A stretch of 14,569 nt of DNA from an archaeon (GTDB lineage: Archaea > Thermoproteota > Nitrososphaeria > Nitrososphaerales > CADDZS01), in the NCBI GenBank assembly GCA_021792315.1, contig JAJYUX010000039.1:1-14569 (forward strand). The letters run 5' to 3'. The notes under the pieces are model-generated. The model searched no databases. It was given only the letters and a program-made list of their open reading frames with translations, and was not told the origin of the DNA. Below, piece by piece: positions 1-7,619 of this stretch (position 1 is the first letter of the stretch; each line of letters opens with the position of its first letter). Position numbers and translations under genes: made by a program.

Positions 1-749
1 AGAATGTTGTAAAGAAGAGTGGGGCGAATCTGATAGTCTTCCCGGAACTCTTCCTGTTCCAGAGAGACTGGGTCCAAGTAAATACTGAAGAAGCCGCAAA
101 GATTTCCCGGAAAGCTTTGAATGAATTTTCAACTGCTTGTGCCGCATCCAAAGTGATAGTAGCCTTGAGTTTGGTGGAAAAGATCGCTAAGAAATTCCAC
201 AGCACGCTGTATCTGCTAGGTGACGATGGAAAAGTGATCGAGAAATACAGTAAGACACACCTCTCACCGCTTGAGAAAGAGTGGGCGACCCAAGGAAACT
301 CATTGGCAGTCGCTCATACCAGGTACGGCGAAATTGGACTGATGCTGGGTTCTGAGATTGATTTTCCCGAAGTGGCAAGAGAGTTGTCGCTTTTGGGATC
401 TGATTCAATCATGCTGCCTTGTGATTGGAATTACGATCATGAGTACGATTGGCTCGTGAAGACGAGAACGGTAGAAAACCATGTTTGTATAGTCGCGGCC
501 AACAGGGTAGACTCACGAGCAAATCGAGGGAGCGTGATTACTCCAATCGTCAGCCCCTTCGCATCTTTCAAGGAAAATAAATCAGTGAATCAAATTTTCA
601 CTCGACTAATGGAACACGCCGTCGTAGGGGAATTAGTCGCGCCATCCATGGATCTCCTATCTGCCAGAGACAAGTTGGTTACGTACAAGACCAACATAAT
701 CTTTGATCGAAGGTATGAATACTACAAACCGCTAGTAGCAAGACGTTAG
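1..749 (+). CDS. Nitrilase-superfamily (carbon-nitrogen hydrolase) protein, 5'-truncated, probable non-catalytic member
   Basis: The reading frame is open from base 3 to a TAG at 747-749, so the start lies outside the window and perhaps 35-40 N-terminal residues are missing. Family landmarks are clear: a VFPELF block (codons 36-53) holds the usual catalytic Glu, the KYSKTHL block holds the usual Lys, and the RTVEN...AANR segment and the C-terminal DRR.EYY segment are typical. Active members hydrolyse amides or nitriles through a Glu-Lys-Cys triad. Here the block before FPEVAR reads GLMLGSEID where the family normally has a G-x-x-x-C-Y-D pattern, so the Cys position is Gly. This suggests a pseudoenzyme, a regulatory subunit or altered chemistry; that is inference. 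An internal TTG at 117 is not the true start, because the conserved Glu block lies upstream of it. Family call firm, function unknown. Confidence 0.85.
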   Translation, partial: NVVKKSGANLIVFPELFLFQRDWVQVNTEEAAKISRKALNEFSTACAASKVIVALSLVEKIAKKFHSTLYLLGDDGKVIEKYSKTHLSPLEKEWATQGNSLAVAHTRYGEIGLMLGSEIDFPEVARELSLLGSDSIMLPCDWNYDHEYDWLVKTRTVENHVCIVAANRVDSRANRGSVITPIVSPFASFKENKSVNQIFTRLMEHAVVGELVAPSMDLLSARDKLVTYKTNIIFDRRYEYYKPLVARR

Positions 750-784
750 ACTCTTGGGCAGTACGATTAGAATACTGCCGAGGT

Positions 785-1570
785 CTAAACTCGAATCACT
801 GCTTCGACCATTTTCTTTTCGAAAATGATCTGCTTTAGGTAGTTTGCCATCTGAACAGGGTTTTCGTTCTGCCAGACGTTTCTTCCCACGGCGAGTCCTG
901 TCGCGCCAGCTTGAATCACTCCCTGCACCTGGGTAAGAAAATCGTGATCGGTTGGAGCCTTAGGCCCCCCAGACATGAAGACATGAGCCCTGCCCGCAGA
1001 CTTCACTGCCCAAGAGAAGGACTCTGGATCTCCGGTGTACTTGATTTTCACAGCGTCGGCGCCCAATTCAAGACCAACTCTCGCAGCATAGGCGACAATT
1101 TCTTTGGAAGTGTCATTTGTAATAGCTTGCCCTCGTGGATACACCCAAGCAATCGCGGGTACCCCCATCTCATGCGCCTCCTCGACAACGCTGCCAAATT
1201 CCTTGAACATATCTCCTTCATACTGGCTGCCCAGGTATATCGTGTAACCGATTGCCTTTGCCTCTAGAGAAGTGACCGCGTACTTTACAGTACAATTCTG
1301 CTTGGAATTTGGCTCGCCCTTCGGCAGCGCTGATTTGGCGTTGACCTTCACGATCAGCGGAACTTTGCCGTCATAGTACTTCTCGGCGATTCCCTTCTGG
1401 AAGACAATCCCGTTGAAACCTCCCTTGACTGCGATGTCCATCACGTAAGACGGATCGACATTTTTGTCGTTGAAGTCCAACGACGGACCATGCTCAAAAC
1501 CTTGATCGTAAGCTAGTAACATACTCTTCCCGTTTCGCAGAAATGTATTCATTGTTGCCGCACTACGCAT
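785..1570 (-). CDS. fba: Archaeal-type class I fructose-bisphosphate aldolase (DhnA family)
   Basis: 261 residues, the usual length for the family. The enzyme interconverts fructose 1,6-bisphosphate with dihydroxyacetone phosphate and glyceraldehyde 3-phosphate in the cytosol, using a Schiff-base lysine. Visible landmarks: AYDQGFEHGP near residues 20-29 with the conserved Asp22, the WVYPRG block at 142-147 with Tyr144, the VKIKYTGD block at 174-181 carrying the expected Schiff-base Lys (Lys177), and the phosphate-binding SGGPK (200-204) and VGRNVWQ (228-234) loops. The same fold includes 2-amino-3,7-dideoxyheptulosonate synthases of aromatic biosynthesis. The divergent fructose-bisphosphatase next door favours the sugar aldolase. 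ATG at 1568-1570 is used; a second ATG seven codons in (1550-1552) is possible and would still keep the whole fold. It converges with the nitrilase gene across 35 bases. Confidence 0.93.
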   Translation of the reverse strand: MRSAATMNTFLRNGKSMLLAYDQGFEHGPSLDFNDKNVDPSYVMDIAVKGGFNGIVFQKGIAEKYYDGKVPLIVKVNAKSALPKGEPNSKQNCTVKYAVTSLEAKAIGYTIYLGSQYEGDMFKEFGSVVEEAHEMGVPAIAWVYPRGQAITNDTSKEIVAYAARVGLELGADAVKIKYTGDPESFSWAVKSAGRAHVFMSGGPKAPTDHDFLTQVQGVIQAGATGLAVGRNVWQNENPVQMANYLKQIIFEKKMVEAVIRV

Positions 1571-1607
1571 TAGCGATACCCTTGACCTGCCTTGTTTACT
1601 GCATCGG

Positions 1608-1622
1608 CTTATTTAATTATAG
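1608..1622. promoter_or_regulatory. AT-rich divergent promoter element between fba and fbp
   Basis: The stretch CTTATTTAATTATAG sits in the 86-base gap between two divergent starts. It resembles an archaeal TATA box on either strand. Its centre is about 42 bases before the fbp TTG at 1657 and about 45 before the fba ATG at 1570, which would give leaders of roughly 15-20 bases in each direction. One shared element or two overlapping ones could serve both genes and would couple their expression. Assigned by pattern and spacing only. Confidence 0.45.
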
Positions 1623-1656
1623 ATTTTTCCTTGCATGATAAGACGTTGAGTTAGAA

Positions 1657-2568
1657 TTGCATGAATTCCTCGAAGAGTCATTATCCGATCTGGAGCGTGA
1701 TTTGGCGAAAGTCTACGAGGCAATTGCAAGGACGTCGCAGCAGATTTCTAGGCAGATGCCATTTCAGGTAGGAATGACAAAGAAACTCAATCAGTTCGGG
1801 GAGACCCAGGCAGAACTTGACGTTTTCTCGAACGATGCCTTTGCAAAAGCTCTTCTGGATACCGGACGTGTTGGCTGGGTCGCATCTGAAGAACTAGAAC
1901 AGCCACTTGGTGGATTCAAGCAATCCGCAGACTCGATTTCTGTGGCGATGGACCCCCTTGACGGCTCATCGAACATTACAACAAACAATCCTCTGGGAAG
2001 CATCTTTGGCATTTGGCGAGGAGCACTTCCAAAAAAAGGCAGAGATCTAGTTGCAGCGGCGTTCGTGACCTATGGCCCAACCCTTACTCTGACTCTATCA
2101 AGTTCGGGAAAGGTTCATCAATTCGTTGAGCTTCGGGATGGAGAAAATGCCGGCAGATTTGCGCTAGCGTATCGAGACATGAAAATTCCGCCAAAAGTCG
2201 AGGTCTATGGATTCGGTGGTACAAGATCTGACTGGATACCTGCCGTTGAAGAATTCGTTGCTTCCCTCGAGCTGAGAGGAATGCGTCTTCGATATGGTGG
2301 CACATTCATTGGTGACTATAACCAAGTTCTACAGCGAGGTGGGATATTTTCTTATCCAGCTCACAAGAAAGTGCCGGATGGCAAGTTACGAGTATGTTAC
2401 GAAACCGCACCAGTCAGTTATCTGAGCGAAATCGCGGGTGGAAGTTCGAGTAACGGATATGGCTCGATACTGGACATTGAGCCAAAGAAGCTGACCCAGA
2501 CCAGCGCCTTCTATGTGGGAAGTTCTTCAATAATCAAAGAACTCGAAATCAAACTGGGAAGGCACTAG
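1657..2568 (+). CDS. fbp: Fructose-1,6-bisphosphatase, class I
   Basis: 303 residues; removes the 1-phosphate of fructose 1,6-bisphosphate with metal ions, the committed gluconeogenic step. Motifs of the inositol-phosphatase/FBPase superfamily are in order: Asp55 in AELDVFSN, the SEE metal-binding pair at 77-79, the hallmark DPLDGSSN at 99-106, the RYGGTFIGDYNQVL...GGIFSYP block around 212-234, and the C-terminal KLRVCYE (Glu249) and EIAGG (258-262) segments. The late motif is TQTSAFYVGS, which differs from the more common HQR-type version. An in-frame TAA at 1639-1641 leaves TTG 1657 as the first credible start. That fits homologues, which begin with a similar acidic helix. The divergent class I aldolase catalyses the preceding step. 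A class I enzyme alongside an ordinary aldolase contrasts with the bifunctional aldolase/phosphatase of many archaea. Confidence 0.92.
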   Translation: MHEFLEESLSDLERDLAKVYEAIARTSQQISRQMPFQVGMTKKLNQFGETQAELDVFSNDAFAKALLDTGRVGWVASEELEQPLGGFKQSADSISVAMDPLDGSSNITTNNPLGSIFGIWRGALPKKGRDLVAAAFVTYGPTLTLTLSSSGKVHQFVELRDGENAGRFALAYRDMKIPPKVEVYGFGGTRSDWIPAVEEFVASLELRGMRLRYGGTFIGDYNQVLQRGGIFSYPAHKKVPDGKLRVCYETAPVSYLSEIAGGSSSNGYGSILDIEPKKLTQTSAFYVGSSSIIKELEIKLGRH

Positions 2569-2620
2569 CGCGCATCTCTTAAAACCGCTAGAAATTTCAA
2601 ACTGGAAAAGTGACGAGATA

Positions 2621-3382
2621 GTGCAACGAGGTCAAGTGCAACTTCAGGGAATTCCATTCCCGTGCTCTGTGAGGGAGCAAGGCGCTTCAGTCGAGCTTCT
2701 AAAATTCGAGTCTGATTCTGAGAATTCAATCACTAAGTGGGCACTAGAAAACTTGTTAGAAGGGGATAAACAGTGGGGAATAATTGCGCAATCCAAAACC
2801 AAGGATGAGAATCTCTTTCTATCGCTCACATTCAGAAAAGTACTTCGTGCGCGACTGAAGCTTCAGAACGGCAGAATCGAGAGGGTCCAAGAAGAAGCTA
2901 CAGAGCCCGAAATGGGTGAATTTCATATTCGACGAGACGGCATTTTGGAGTTATACTCATACGGAGCAAAACAAAAGACGGCTCTTTCAAGGTCCTTGGA
3001 GGAATCCTTCGGAAATGAATGCTTGAAGCAGCTTTATCTCTCGAAAGATGCGATGAAGAGCCTCATGGCGGAGTCTCTGGAGGTGAGCTCCGTTTCTCTA
3101 ACGGGTCTGGGGAACCCATTCTTCAACGATGCTACACTCTCAGGAACTGATCCTGCAAACTCAAAGACTTACAAGGAATTGTCTGCTTCTGGAGAAATAA
3201 AGTCATTTAGGGCGAAGTTTCCATCAGGCGATTCTGATGTTTCAACTGCTCCGCTCATAGTGACGGTTCATTCGAATTGCAAGCTCAGGTACTTTAGTGG
3301 GCAGGTTCCTGTGGCACAGAGCGATATTGAAGATTTTGGAAAGAAAGTCACCGACATAGCAAGTGATGCAGTCGGAGTCTAG
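2621..3382 (+). CDS. Conserved-looking protein of unknown function, 253 residues
   Basis: I do not recognise this protein. It starts at GTG 2621, 52 bases after fbp and on the same strand. A TATA-like TCTTAAAACC lies at 2577-2586, about 40 bases upstream, so it may have its own promoter or be read through from fbp. The sequence looks soluble, with no signal peptide or membrane segment. The first ~90 residues and the last ~60 look strand-rich, with a more helical middle (around 120-155). There are three isolated cysteines (FPCSV, NECLK, SNCKL) and no zinc-binding pairs, and no P-loop or obvious catalytic motif. Codon usage resembles its neighbours, and the frame spans the region without an overlapping competitor, so it is very probably a real gene. 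Its stop overlaps the stop of elp3 on the other strand. Confidence 0.75.
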   Translation: MQRGQVQLQGIPFPCSVREQGASVELLKFESDSENSITKWALENLLEGDKQWGIIAQSKTKDENLFLSLTFRKVLRARLKLQNGRIERVQEEATEPEMGEFHIRRDGILELYSYGAKQKTALSRSLEESFGNECLKQLYLSKDAMKSLMAESLEVSSVSLTGLGNPFFNDATLSGTDPANSKTYKELSASGEIKSFRAKFPSGDSDVSTAPLIVTVHSNCKLRYFSGQVPVAQSDIEDFGKKVTDIASDAVGV

Positions 3383-4986
3383 AATGTCTTAGAAACATAT
3401 GGTCCGTCGTCATAATATCCTCGTTTTCTGTAATACTCACGAGTTCCGACAGCCGAGATTACTACGATCTTCTTTCTGGAATATTCTTTGGAAATTCTCT
3501 CAGCTTCGTTCAAGAGTCTAGAGCCCATCCCTTTGTGCTGAGAAGTCTCCGGTTTGCCCTTCTCGCCGACTGGAACGACTGTGCCGTAAACATGTAGTTC
3601 CCGAACAAGTGCGCAGCGCTGAGACTTTATTTCAGGTCTGTGTTCTTCGCCTGACGGGATTCTGAGTCGAAGGAATCCATGCAGAGTGTCAGTGAATTCG
3701 TCTTCGTAAGATATGAAAATCTCCTGTCCTCCATTCGCGTTGAAATCTATCCTCTTGAGTTCCGGCAATCTAAGAGAAAGTTCGTTGCTCTTCCTTTTGT
3801 GCCCCACTTCTCGGCACCTTATGCATCTGCATTTCAATCCCTTCCTTCCCATTTCGTCAAGCACAATCTGTCTCAGATTGCCAGCGCGATTTCCTTCTAC
3901 GATTTCTTCCTTAGGTATTTCACGCTGGATTCGCATGATTCTCACCCAAGGAGGTACACGGCTCTTGAACTTGGAAAGGATGTTTTTTAGTTGCTCTAAA
4001 TCATAAGGCTTGAAGAGACCCATTTTGAACTGCTGATAGAGTGCCGTACCCTCAACTACCAATGTCGGATAGATCTTCAGCATGTCTGGTTTGTACTGGT
4101 CATCCTCGACAAGCGAAAGGAGGTCTTCCAAGTCTCGATCGGGGTCTGATTTCGGGAGCCCGGGCATCATGTGAGCGACCACCTTGAAGGATGAGTCTTT
4201 CGACAATTGGAAAGCTCGCTTTGTATCTTCGAGAGTATGTCCTCGATTGACTTCTTTCAATACGTCCTCGCGTAGTGATTGGACGCCAAGCTCTACCCTT
4301 GTCGTGGCATAAGATAGCAATGTGTCAATATGCTCTGATCTGCACCAATCTGGTTTCGTTTCTATTGTCAGCCCTACACATCTGTGAGAAGCGTTCTCGT
4401 TCTTCTTGATTGCATCGTTGAGAGAGGTTGAAACACACTCGTTCAGTGAATCAAAGCAGCTCTTCACGAAATCGCGCTGATACTCTTTGGGCATTGCAAG
4501 GATTGTCCCTCCAAGCAAGATCATTTCGATCTTACTCGTACTGTGCCCGTTATCGTGGAGAAAGTCGATCATATCACGGACTTGTTGATTCGGATCAAAA
4601 TTCCTTGCAATGCCGAAACTTGCTGCAGGGGAATTCTTGGTGTAGCTCTGTGGAGTTCCATAACGGACCCCGCCTGGACAAAAGGTGCACGTACCATGCG
4701 GACAGTTGAACGGCTTTGTTATGGCTGTAATGACTGCGATGCCGGATGATGTACGAATGTTTTTCCTTCGAAGTCTTGACTCAAACTCGCTCCGCTCTTC
4801 AGGATCAAGGTATTCCAGAATTTCAGAGTTCTTTGGAACCCTATCGAGGCCAAATTCCTTGCAGACATCCAGCTTGATCTGCCAGATTGCCCTCTCACTC
4901 AATATGGACCTATTAAGTTCGATTGCTGAGATCCTTCTTGCAATCTCTCTTACTGCGCTTGTAGAGGACAAATTTCGGGACGACAA
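3379..4986 (-). CDS. elp3: Elp3 family tRNA U34 carboxymethyl synthase (radical SAM plus GNAT)
   Basis: 535 residues, the normal length for archaeal Elp3. The enzyme uses acetyl-CoA and S-adenosylmethionine to build the cm5U34 wobble modification on tRNA; in archaea it works without the eukaryotic Elongator subunits. The radical-SAM cluster motif is CPHGTCTFCPGG with Cys95, Cys100 and Cys103, followed by the radical-SAM barrel (roughly 85-330; note IETKPDWC and TTRVELGVQS). A CRCIRCREVG linker follows near residue 390. The C-terminal acetyltransferase domain has the acetyl-CoA loop QHKGMGSRLL (483-492) and the typical final GPYVSK stretch. The start is TTG 4984-4986; an in-frame TGA lies two codons upstream, so nothing longer is possible. 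Its TAG shares the four bases CTAG with the convergent neighbour's TAG. Confidence 0.96.
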   Translation of the reverse strand: MSSRNLSSTSAVREIARRISAIELNRSILSERAIWQIKLDVCKEFGLDRVPKNSEILEYLDPEERSEFESRLRRKNIRTSSGIAVITAITKPFNCPHGTCTFCPGGVRYGTPQSYTKNSPAASFGIARNFDPNQQVRDMIDFLHDNGHSTSKIEMILLGGTILAMPKEYQRDFVKSCFDSLNECVSTSLNDAIKKNENASHRCVGLTIETKPDWCRSEHIDTLLSYATTRVELGVQSLREDVLKEVNRGHTLEDTKRAFQLSKDSSFKVVAHMMPGLPKSDPDRDLEDLLSLVEDDQYKPDMLKIYPTLVVEGTALYQQFKMGLFKPYDLEQLKNILSKFKSRVPPWVRIMRIQREIPKEEIVEGNRAGNLRQIVLDEMGRKGLKCRCIRCREVGHKRKSNELSLRLPELKRIDFNANGGQEIFISYEDEFTDTLHGFLRLRIPSGEEHRPEIKSQRCALVRELHVYGTVVPVGEKGKPETSQHKGMGSRLLNEAERISKEYSRKKIVVISAVGTREYYRKRGYYDDGPYVSKTF

Positions 4987-5045
4987 TAATCAACTTCTCT
5001 TTGTAGGCGGGTAGGTTTTCCGATTCTGATCAAGAATAGACTGCA

Positions 5046-5053
5046 TTTTAATA
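5046..5053 (+). promoter_or_regulatory. TATA-like box before the HIT gene
   Basis: TTTTAATA is centred about 40 bases before the ATG at 5090, giving a predicted leader of about 14 bases. It lies in the divergent gap with elp3, and read on the other strand (TATTAAAA) it could also serve elp3, about 60 bases from that start. Pattern-based call. Confidence 0.4.
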
Positions 5054-5089
5054 CTGACCTCTCCCTGAGTATTTCAAGCAACGGATCCA

Positions 5090-5542
5090 ATGCAAACTAA
5101 GATTAAGAATTCGAAGAGCGTTCCGCCAGAGCAGTGCGTCTTTTGCAATATAGTGGCAAGGAAACTCCCGTCAGCGATTGTGTTTGAGGATGACAAATAC
5201 ATCGCCTTCATGGACAGGTCTCCTTTCAGTCTTGGACACACTCTCGTTTGTCCAAAGAAACACGGCGAAACTGTCTGGGATATGACTGAACCTGAGATAG
5301 GTGGATTGTTCGCTCTTGCTGCCAAGATATCCAGAGCTGTATTGAGAGTAACGGAGAGCGACGGTTTTCGATTTGTTCAAAATAACGGCGAAGCTGCAAA
5401 TCAAATGGTCGCACACGTACACGTTCATGTGATACCTGTGAAAATGGCACACAAATGGAATTATATGGATAGGAAAGCAGTTGCAATAGATGAACTCCAG
5501 GAAACGGCCAGCGTGATTTCAAAAGCTCTCGGTTCTGAGTAA
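5090..5542 (+). CDS. HIT (histidine triad) family nucleotide hydrolase/transferase
   Basis: 150 residues. HIT proteins bind nucleotides and hydrolyse or transfer the alpha-phosphate, for example from AMP-lysine or dinucleoside polyphosphates, with the central triad histidine as nucleophile. The triad is HVHVHVIP with His109, His111 and His113. The N-terminal CVFC pair (Cys16, Cys19), together with His58 and a triad histidine, fits the zinc site of the Zn-binding HIT subfamily. The typical FxDRSPFSLGHTLVCPKKH segment covers 40-58. The start is ATG 5090; the first ~12 residues form a basic extension beyond the conserved core. The natural substrate cannot be read from the sequence. The gene ends two bases from the stop of the convergent metallopeptidase gene. 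Confidence 0.93.
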   Translation: MQTKIKNSKSVPPEQCVFCNIVARKLPSAIVFEDDKYIAFMDRSPFSLGHTLVCPKKHGETVWDMTEPEIGGLFALAAKISRAVLRVTESDGFRFVQNNGEAANQMVAHVHVHVIPVKMAHKWNYMDRKAVAIDELQETASVISKALGSE

Positions 5543-5544
5543 CG

Positions 5545-6054
5545 CTAGCGTACCTTTACTCCGCACGCTTTGGCGAGTCTTCTAAGCTCGTCCCTTGTTA
5601 TCCATGGCACTTCCAAGTACTTGAATATCTCTCTATCAGTCAGCCCAATCCTTCTCGCTTCTTCAGTTCCGACTCTATACGCTTCTATTTCGGTCGGCCT
5701 GTCAACGTAACCATACTTCGAATCAAAAAGTTTCTTTCCTTCCTTGAACTGCCTAACATGAACCAATTCGTGAACAATGTCCAAGTAGATGCACCATTCT
5801 TCTCCACCGTTCAGGTAGGTCTGACTCGCCACCACATGCCCATCGTAGTCGGAGACGCCCATGTAGCCATCTCTTGGGAAAACCTCCACGTTCAATGAGT
5901 CTAGCTCTTCTGAGGTTCTTTCTCCAAAGACCCTCTTTACAGCTTCAAGCTCTTCGAAGCCAATGAAAATATCCTTGAATCTATGGGTACCGCTGTCGAT
6001 GTTTTGAACGATTCTGACTTTTGGAGGAATCTTGTGTGGGCGCTTTCTTGTCAA
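5545..6054 (-). CDS. HExxH-type putative zinc metallopeptidase, small cytosolic
   Basis: 169 residues. A zincin motif reads VHELVHVRQF with His95, Glu96 and His99. About 22 residues on, PTEIEAYRVG offers Glu122 or Glu124 as a third zinc ligand, the HExxH...E arrangement of the gluzincin/ImmA-like minimal metallopeptidases. The N-terminal half (residues 12-80) is mixed alpha/beta and may act as a substrate-binding or auxiliary region; the C-terminus (140-169) looks helical and resembles a small helix-turn or lid. There is no signal peptide or membrane segment, so it probably acts in the cytosol. I cannot assign a named peptidase family. The start is TTG 6052-6054, with no ATG near it. The substrate and whether it is proteolytic are unknown. 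Confidence 0.75.
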   Translation of the reverse strand: MTRKRPHKIPPKVRIVQNIDSGTHRFKDIFIGFEELEAVKRVFGERTSEELDSLNVEVFPRDGYMGVSDYDGHVVASQTYLNGGEEWCIYLDIVHELVHVRQFKEGKKLFDSKYGYVDRPTEIEAYRVGTEEARRIGLTDREIFKYLEVPWITRDELRRLAKACGVKVR

Positions 6055-6174
6055 GAATTGGATTTAATTCATCTGCACAACTCAACTAAAAAATGATTTG
6101 GTTTGCAATCTATGGCAACTGTTAAATCGGAATTTTGTCAGAAAAATCGTCTGCCCGAATAATCTAGTAATTTG

Positions 6175-6858
6175 ATGATCGTAGATATGTCAGAGAGCAA
6201 GAAATTTCCCTCGTTATTGGGTCGGGACCCTCTGATAATACTCGGATTGGCCGTACTTTTCGCAGGAATCATTCTGTTGATTTACGGATTCATACCACAC
6301 GATCAGCCAAAATACTTACTCATAGCAACTGGTTCTGTTCCGATAAACGACACTTCGGGAAGCATTATAGTTAATCCACAGAACTATTTTCAAGCGCACT
6401 ACTCGGGATCCGGAATTCTGGATAGAGTAGATTGCTATCCAAGCACTGTTGGTTGGAGCTGCGATGGATATCAGCAGGTTGGGACTGGTGTTATCTACAG
6501 CCTGTCATCGAGATACTATGGCTTGATCATGGTCGCCTTGGGAGTGGGTGCAATTTTCGCTGGAAACAAGCTTGCACCATTCAAGCCAAGGCCGAGTTAC
6601 ACACGTCCAATTAAAGTGACAATAGATGAGAACATTTGCGTCTCGAACTCTGTCTGCGTCAATCTTGTACCAAATGTCTTCCAGCTTAAGAAACAGGACA
6701 CACCCACGATTTTCGCCCCAGTTGCATACGTCGCTAATCCACAGGGAGCAGACAACGATACTATAATCCAAGCAGCCGAAATGTGTCCGACAGGTGCGAT
6801 AATCATTGAAGATGCAGAAACTGGAGAGAGGATTCACCCTAAGCTGCCGAAATCTTAG
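6175..6858 (+). CDS. Membrane-anchored ferredoxin-like Fe-S protein
   Basis: About 227 residues from ATG 6175. A TTG at 6172 and an ATG at 6187 are alternatives; 6187 would drop a short leader and begin MSESKKF. Numbering below is from 6172. Two hydrophobic helices (about 20-41 and 115-132) flank a roughly 75-residue loop with two cysteines (88 and 97) that could pair as a disulfide outside the membrane. This puts both termini in the cytoplasm. The C-terminal 80 residues are a ferredoxin domain: Cys156-x2-Asn159-x2-Cys162 and, far downstream, Cys205-Pro in EMCPTGAI. The second ligand position, usually Cys or Asp, is Asn, so a [3Fe-4S] or non-Cys-ligated [4Fe-4S] cluster is expected. It is probably a one-electron carrier docked at the membrane; the partner is unknown. 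Its stop overlaps the PAC2 gene's stop. Confidence 0.85.
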   Translation: MIVDMSESKKFPSLLGRDPLIILGLAVLFAGIILLIYGFIPHDQPKYLLIATGSVPINDTSGSIIVNPQNYFQAHYSGSGILDRVDCYPSTVGWSCDGYQQVGTGVIYSLSSRYYGLIMVALGVGAIFAGNKLAPFKPRPSYTRPIKVTIDENICVSNSVCVNLVPNVFQLKKQDTPTIFAPVAYVANPQGADNDTIIQAAEMCPTGAIIIEDAETGERIHPKLPKS

Positions 6859-7619
6859 GTGATGTAATTGGGCTTGGGAGCTTGGTCTTCTCTGGGTCCC
6901 TGATTTCTCTTGTTTTCAACCTCTAATACTGCGTCAAGCAACTTCTGCGCTTCCTTGGCACGCTGATTCAGCTTTTCAAGATCAAATTTCACCCCGACCA
7001 TCTTTCCAAGACATTCGAGAACGATGGACGACGCCCTTCCGTCGAAAGAATATCCTTCCGTTTCCCCAAGCAGCGAGTAGCCAAGGACTCCCTTAATCTT
7101 AGCCATGCCGAGCAATAATCCATTCATGCCTTTGATCTCGCCGTATCGCATCAACGTGCATCCTATCTGCTCAATGATTTTGGCGTGGGCCGCATCAGTC
7201 GCGGTTGCGTACACCCGAGGTTTGTCTGTACGCGTGCCGGTGACATAGGCGCCCAACGTTACAAGTTCTTTGACCTTGCACTTGGAGACCAAGAAATCTA
7301 GCGCTCTTTCAGAAAGCGAGTACCCCATTTCAGATGAGGTTGGTTGTGCATCTGAAGTGAACAAGACTAAGTCAGACCCATGATTGTTGTTCTTCCAGTA
7401 CAATATTTCATTGTGCATCGATGTCGCAATGCCGTTGTCCTTGACGATAATTTGTGTGGGAAACTCGTTTGAATAAATCTCAGCTAGTGGTTTTGCCGGA
7501 AGTTCGCTGACTAGATGATCCACTGCGAATTTGCCGACCAGAGCCGCTCCGGGAAGACCACATACTATTATCGGATCATTTAGGGATGGGTCGTCTCGCT
7601 GGACCAATTCGAGTTTCAT
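6855..7619 (-). CDS. PAC2 family protein (proteasome-assembly-chaperone-like)
   Basis: 254 residues, ATG start at 7617-7619. PAC2-family landmarks are the CGLPGAALVGKFAVDHL segment (19-35), the LGAYVTG block in the middle, the GEIKGMNGLLLGMAK segment and the GYSLLGETEGYSFDGRA segment. Archaeal members include homologues of the proteasome assembly factors PbaA/PbaB, and others of unknown role. The C-terminal ~45 residues are charged, helical and then disordered, ending NYIT. That is not a proper HbYX proteasome-docking tail, because Tyr is third from the end. The gene lies 48 bases downstream of amrS on the same strand and may be co-transcribed with it. A TATA-like CATATTAG in the gap could also give it its own promoter. 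The family is firm, the function open. Confidence 0.88.
   Translation of the reverse strand: MKLELVQRDDPSLNDPIIVCGLPGAALVGKFAVDHLVSELPAKPLAEIYSNEFPTQIIVKDNGIATSMHNEILYWKNNNHGSDLVLFTSDAQPTSSEMGYSLSERALDFLVSKCKVKELVTLGAYVTGTRTDKPRVYATATDAAHAKIIEQIGCTLMRYGEIKGMNGLLLGMAKIKGVLGYSLLGETEGYSFDGRASSIVLECLGKMVGVKFDLEKLNQRAKEAQKLLDAVLEVENKRNQGPREDQAPKPNYIT

Noticed and set aside
911..1267. 118-residue plus-strand frame inside the aldolase gene
   Set aside because: Lies wholly opposite a strongly supported enzyme; no motif of its own.
6855..6875. HbYX proteasome-docking tail on the PAC2 protein
   Set aside because: The protein ends N-Y-I-T, so Tyr is third from the end; HbYX needs Tyr as the penultimate residue.
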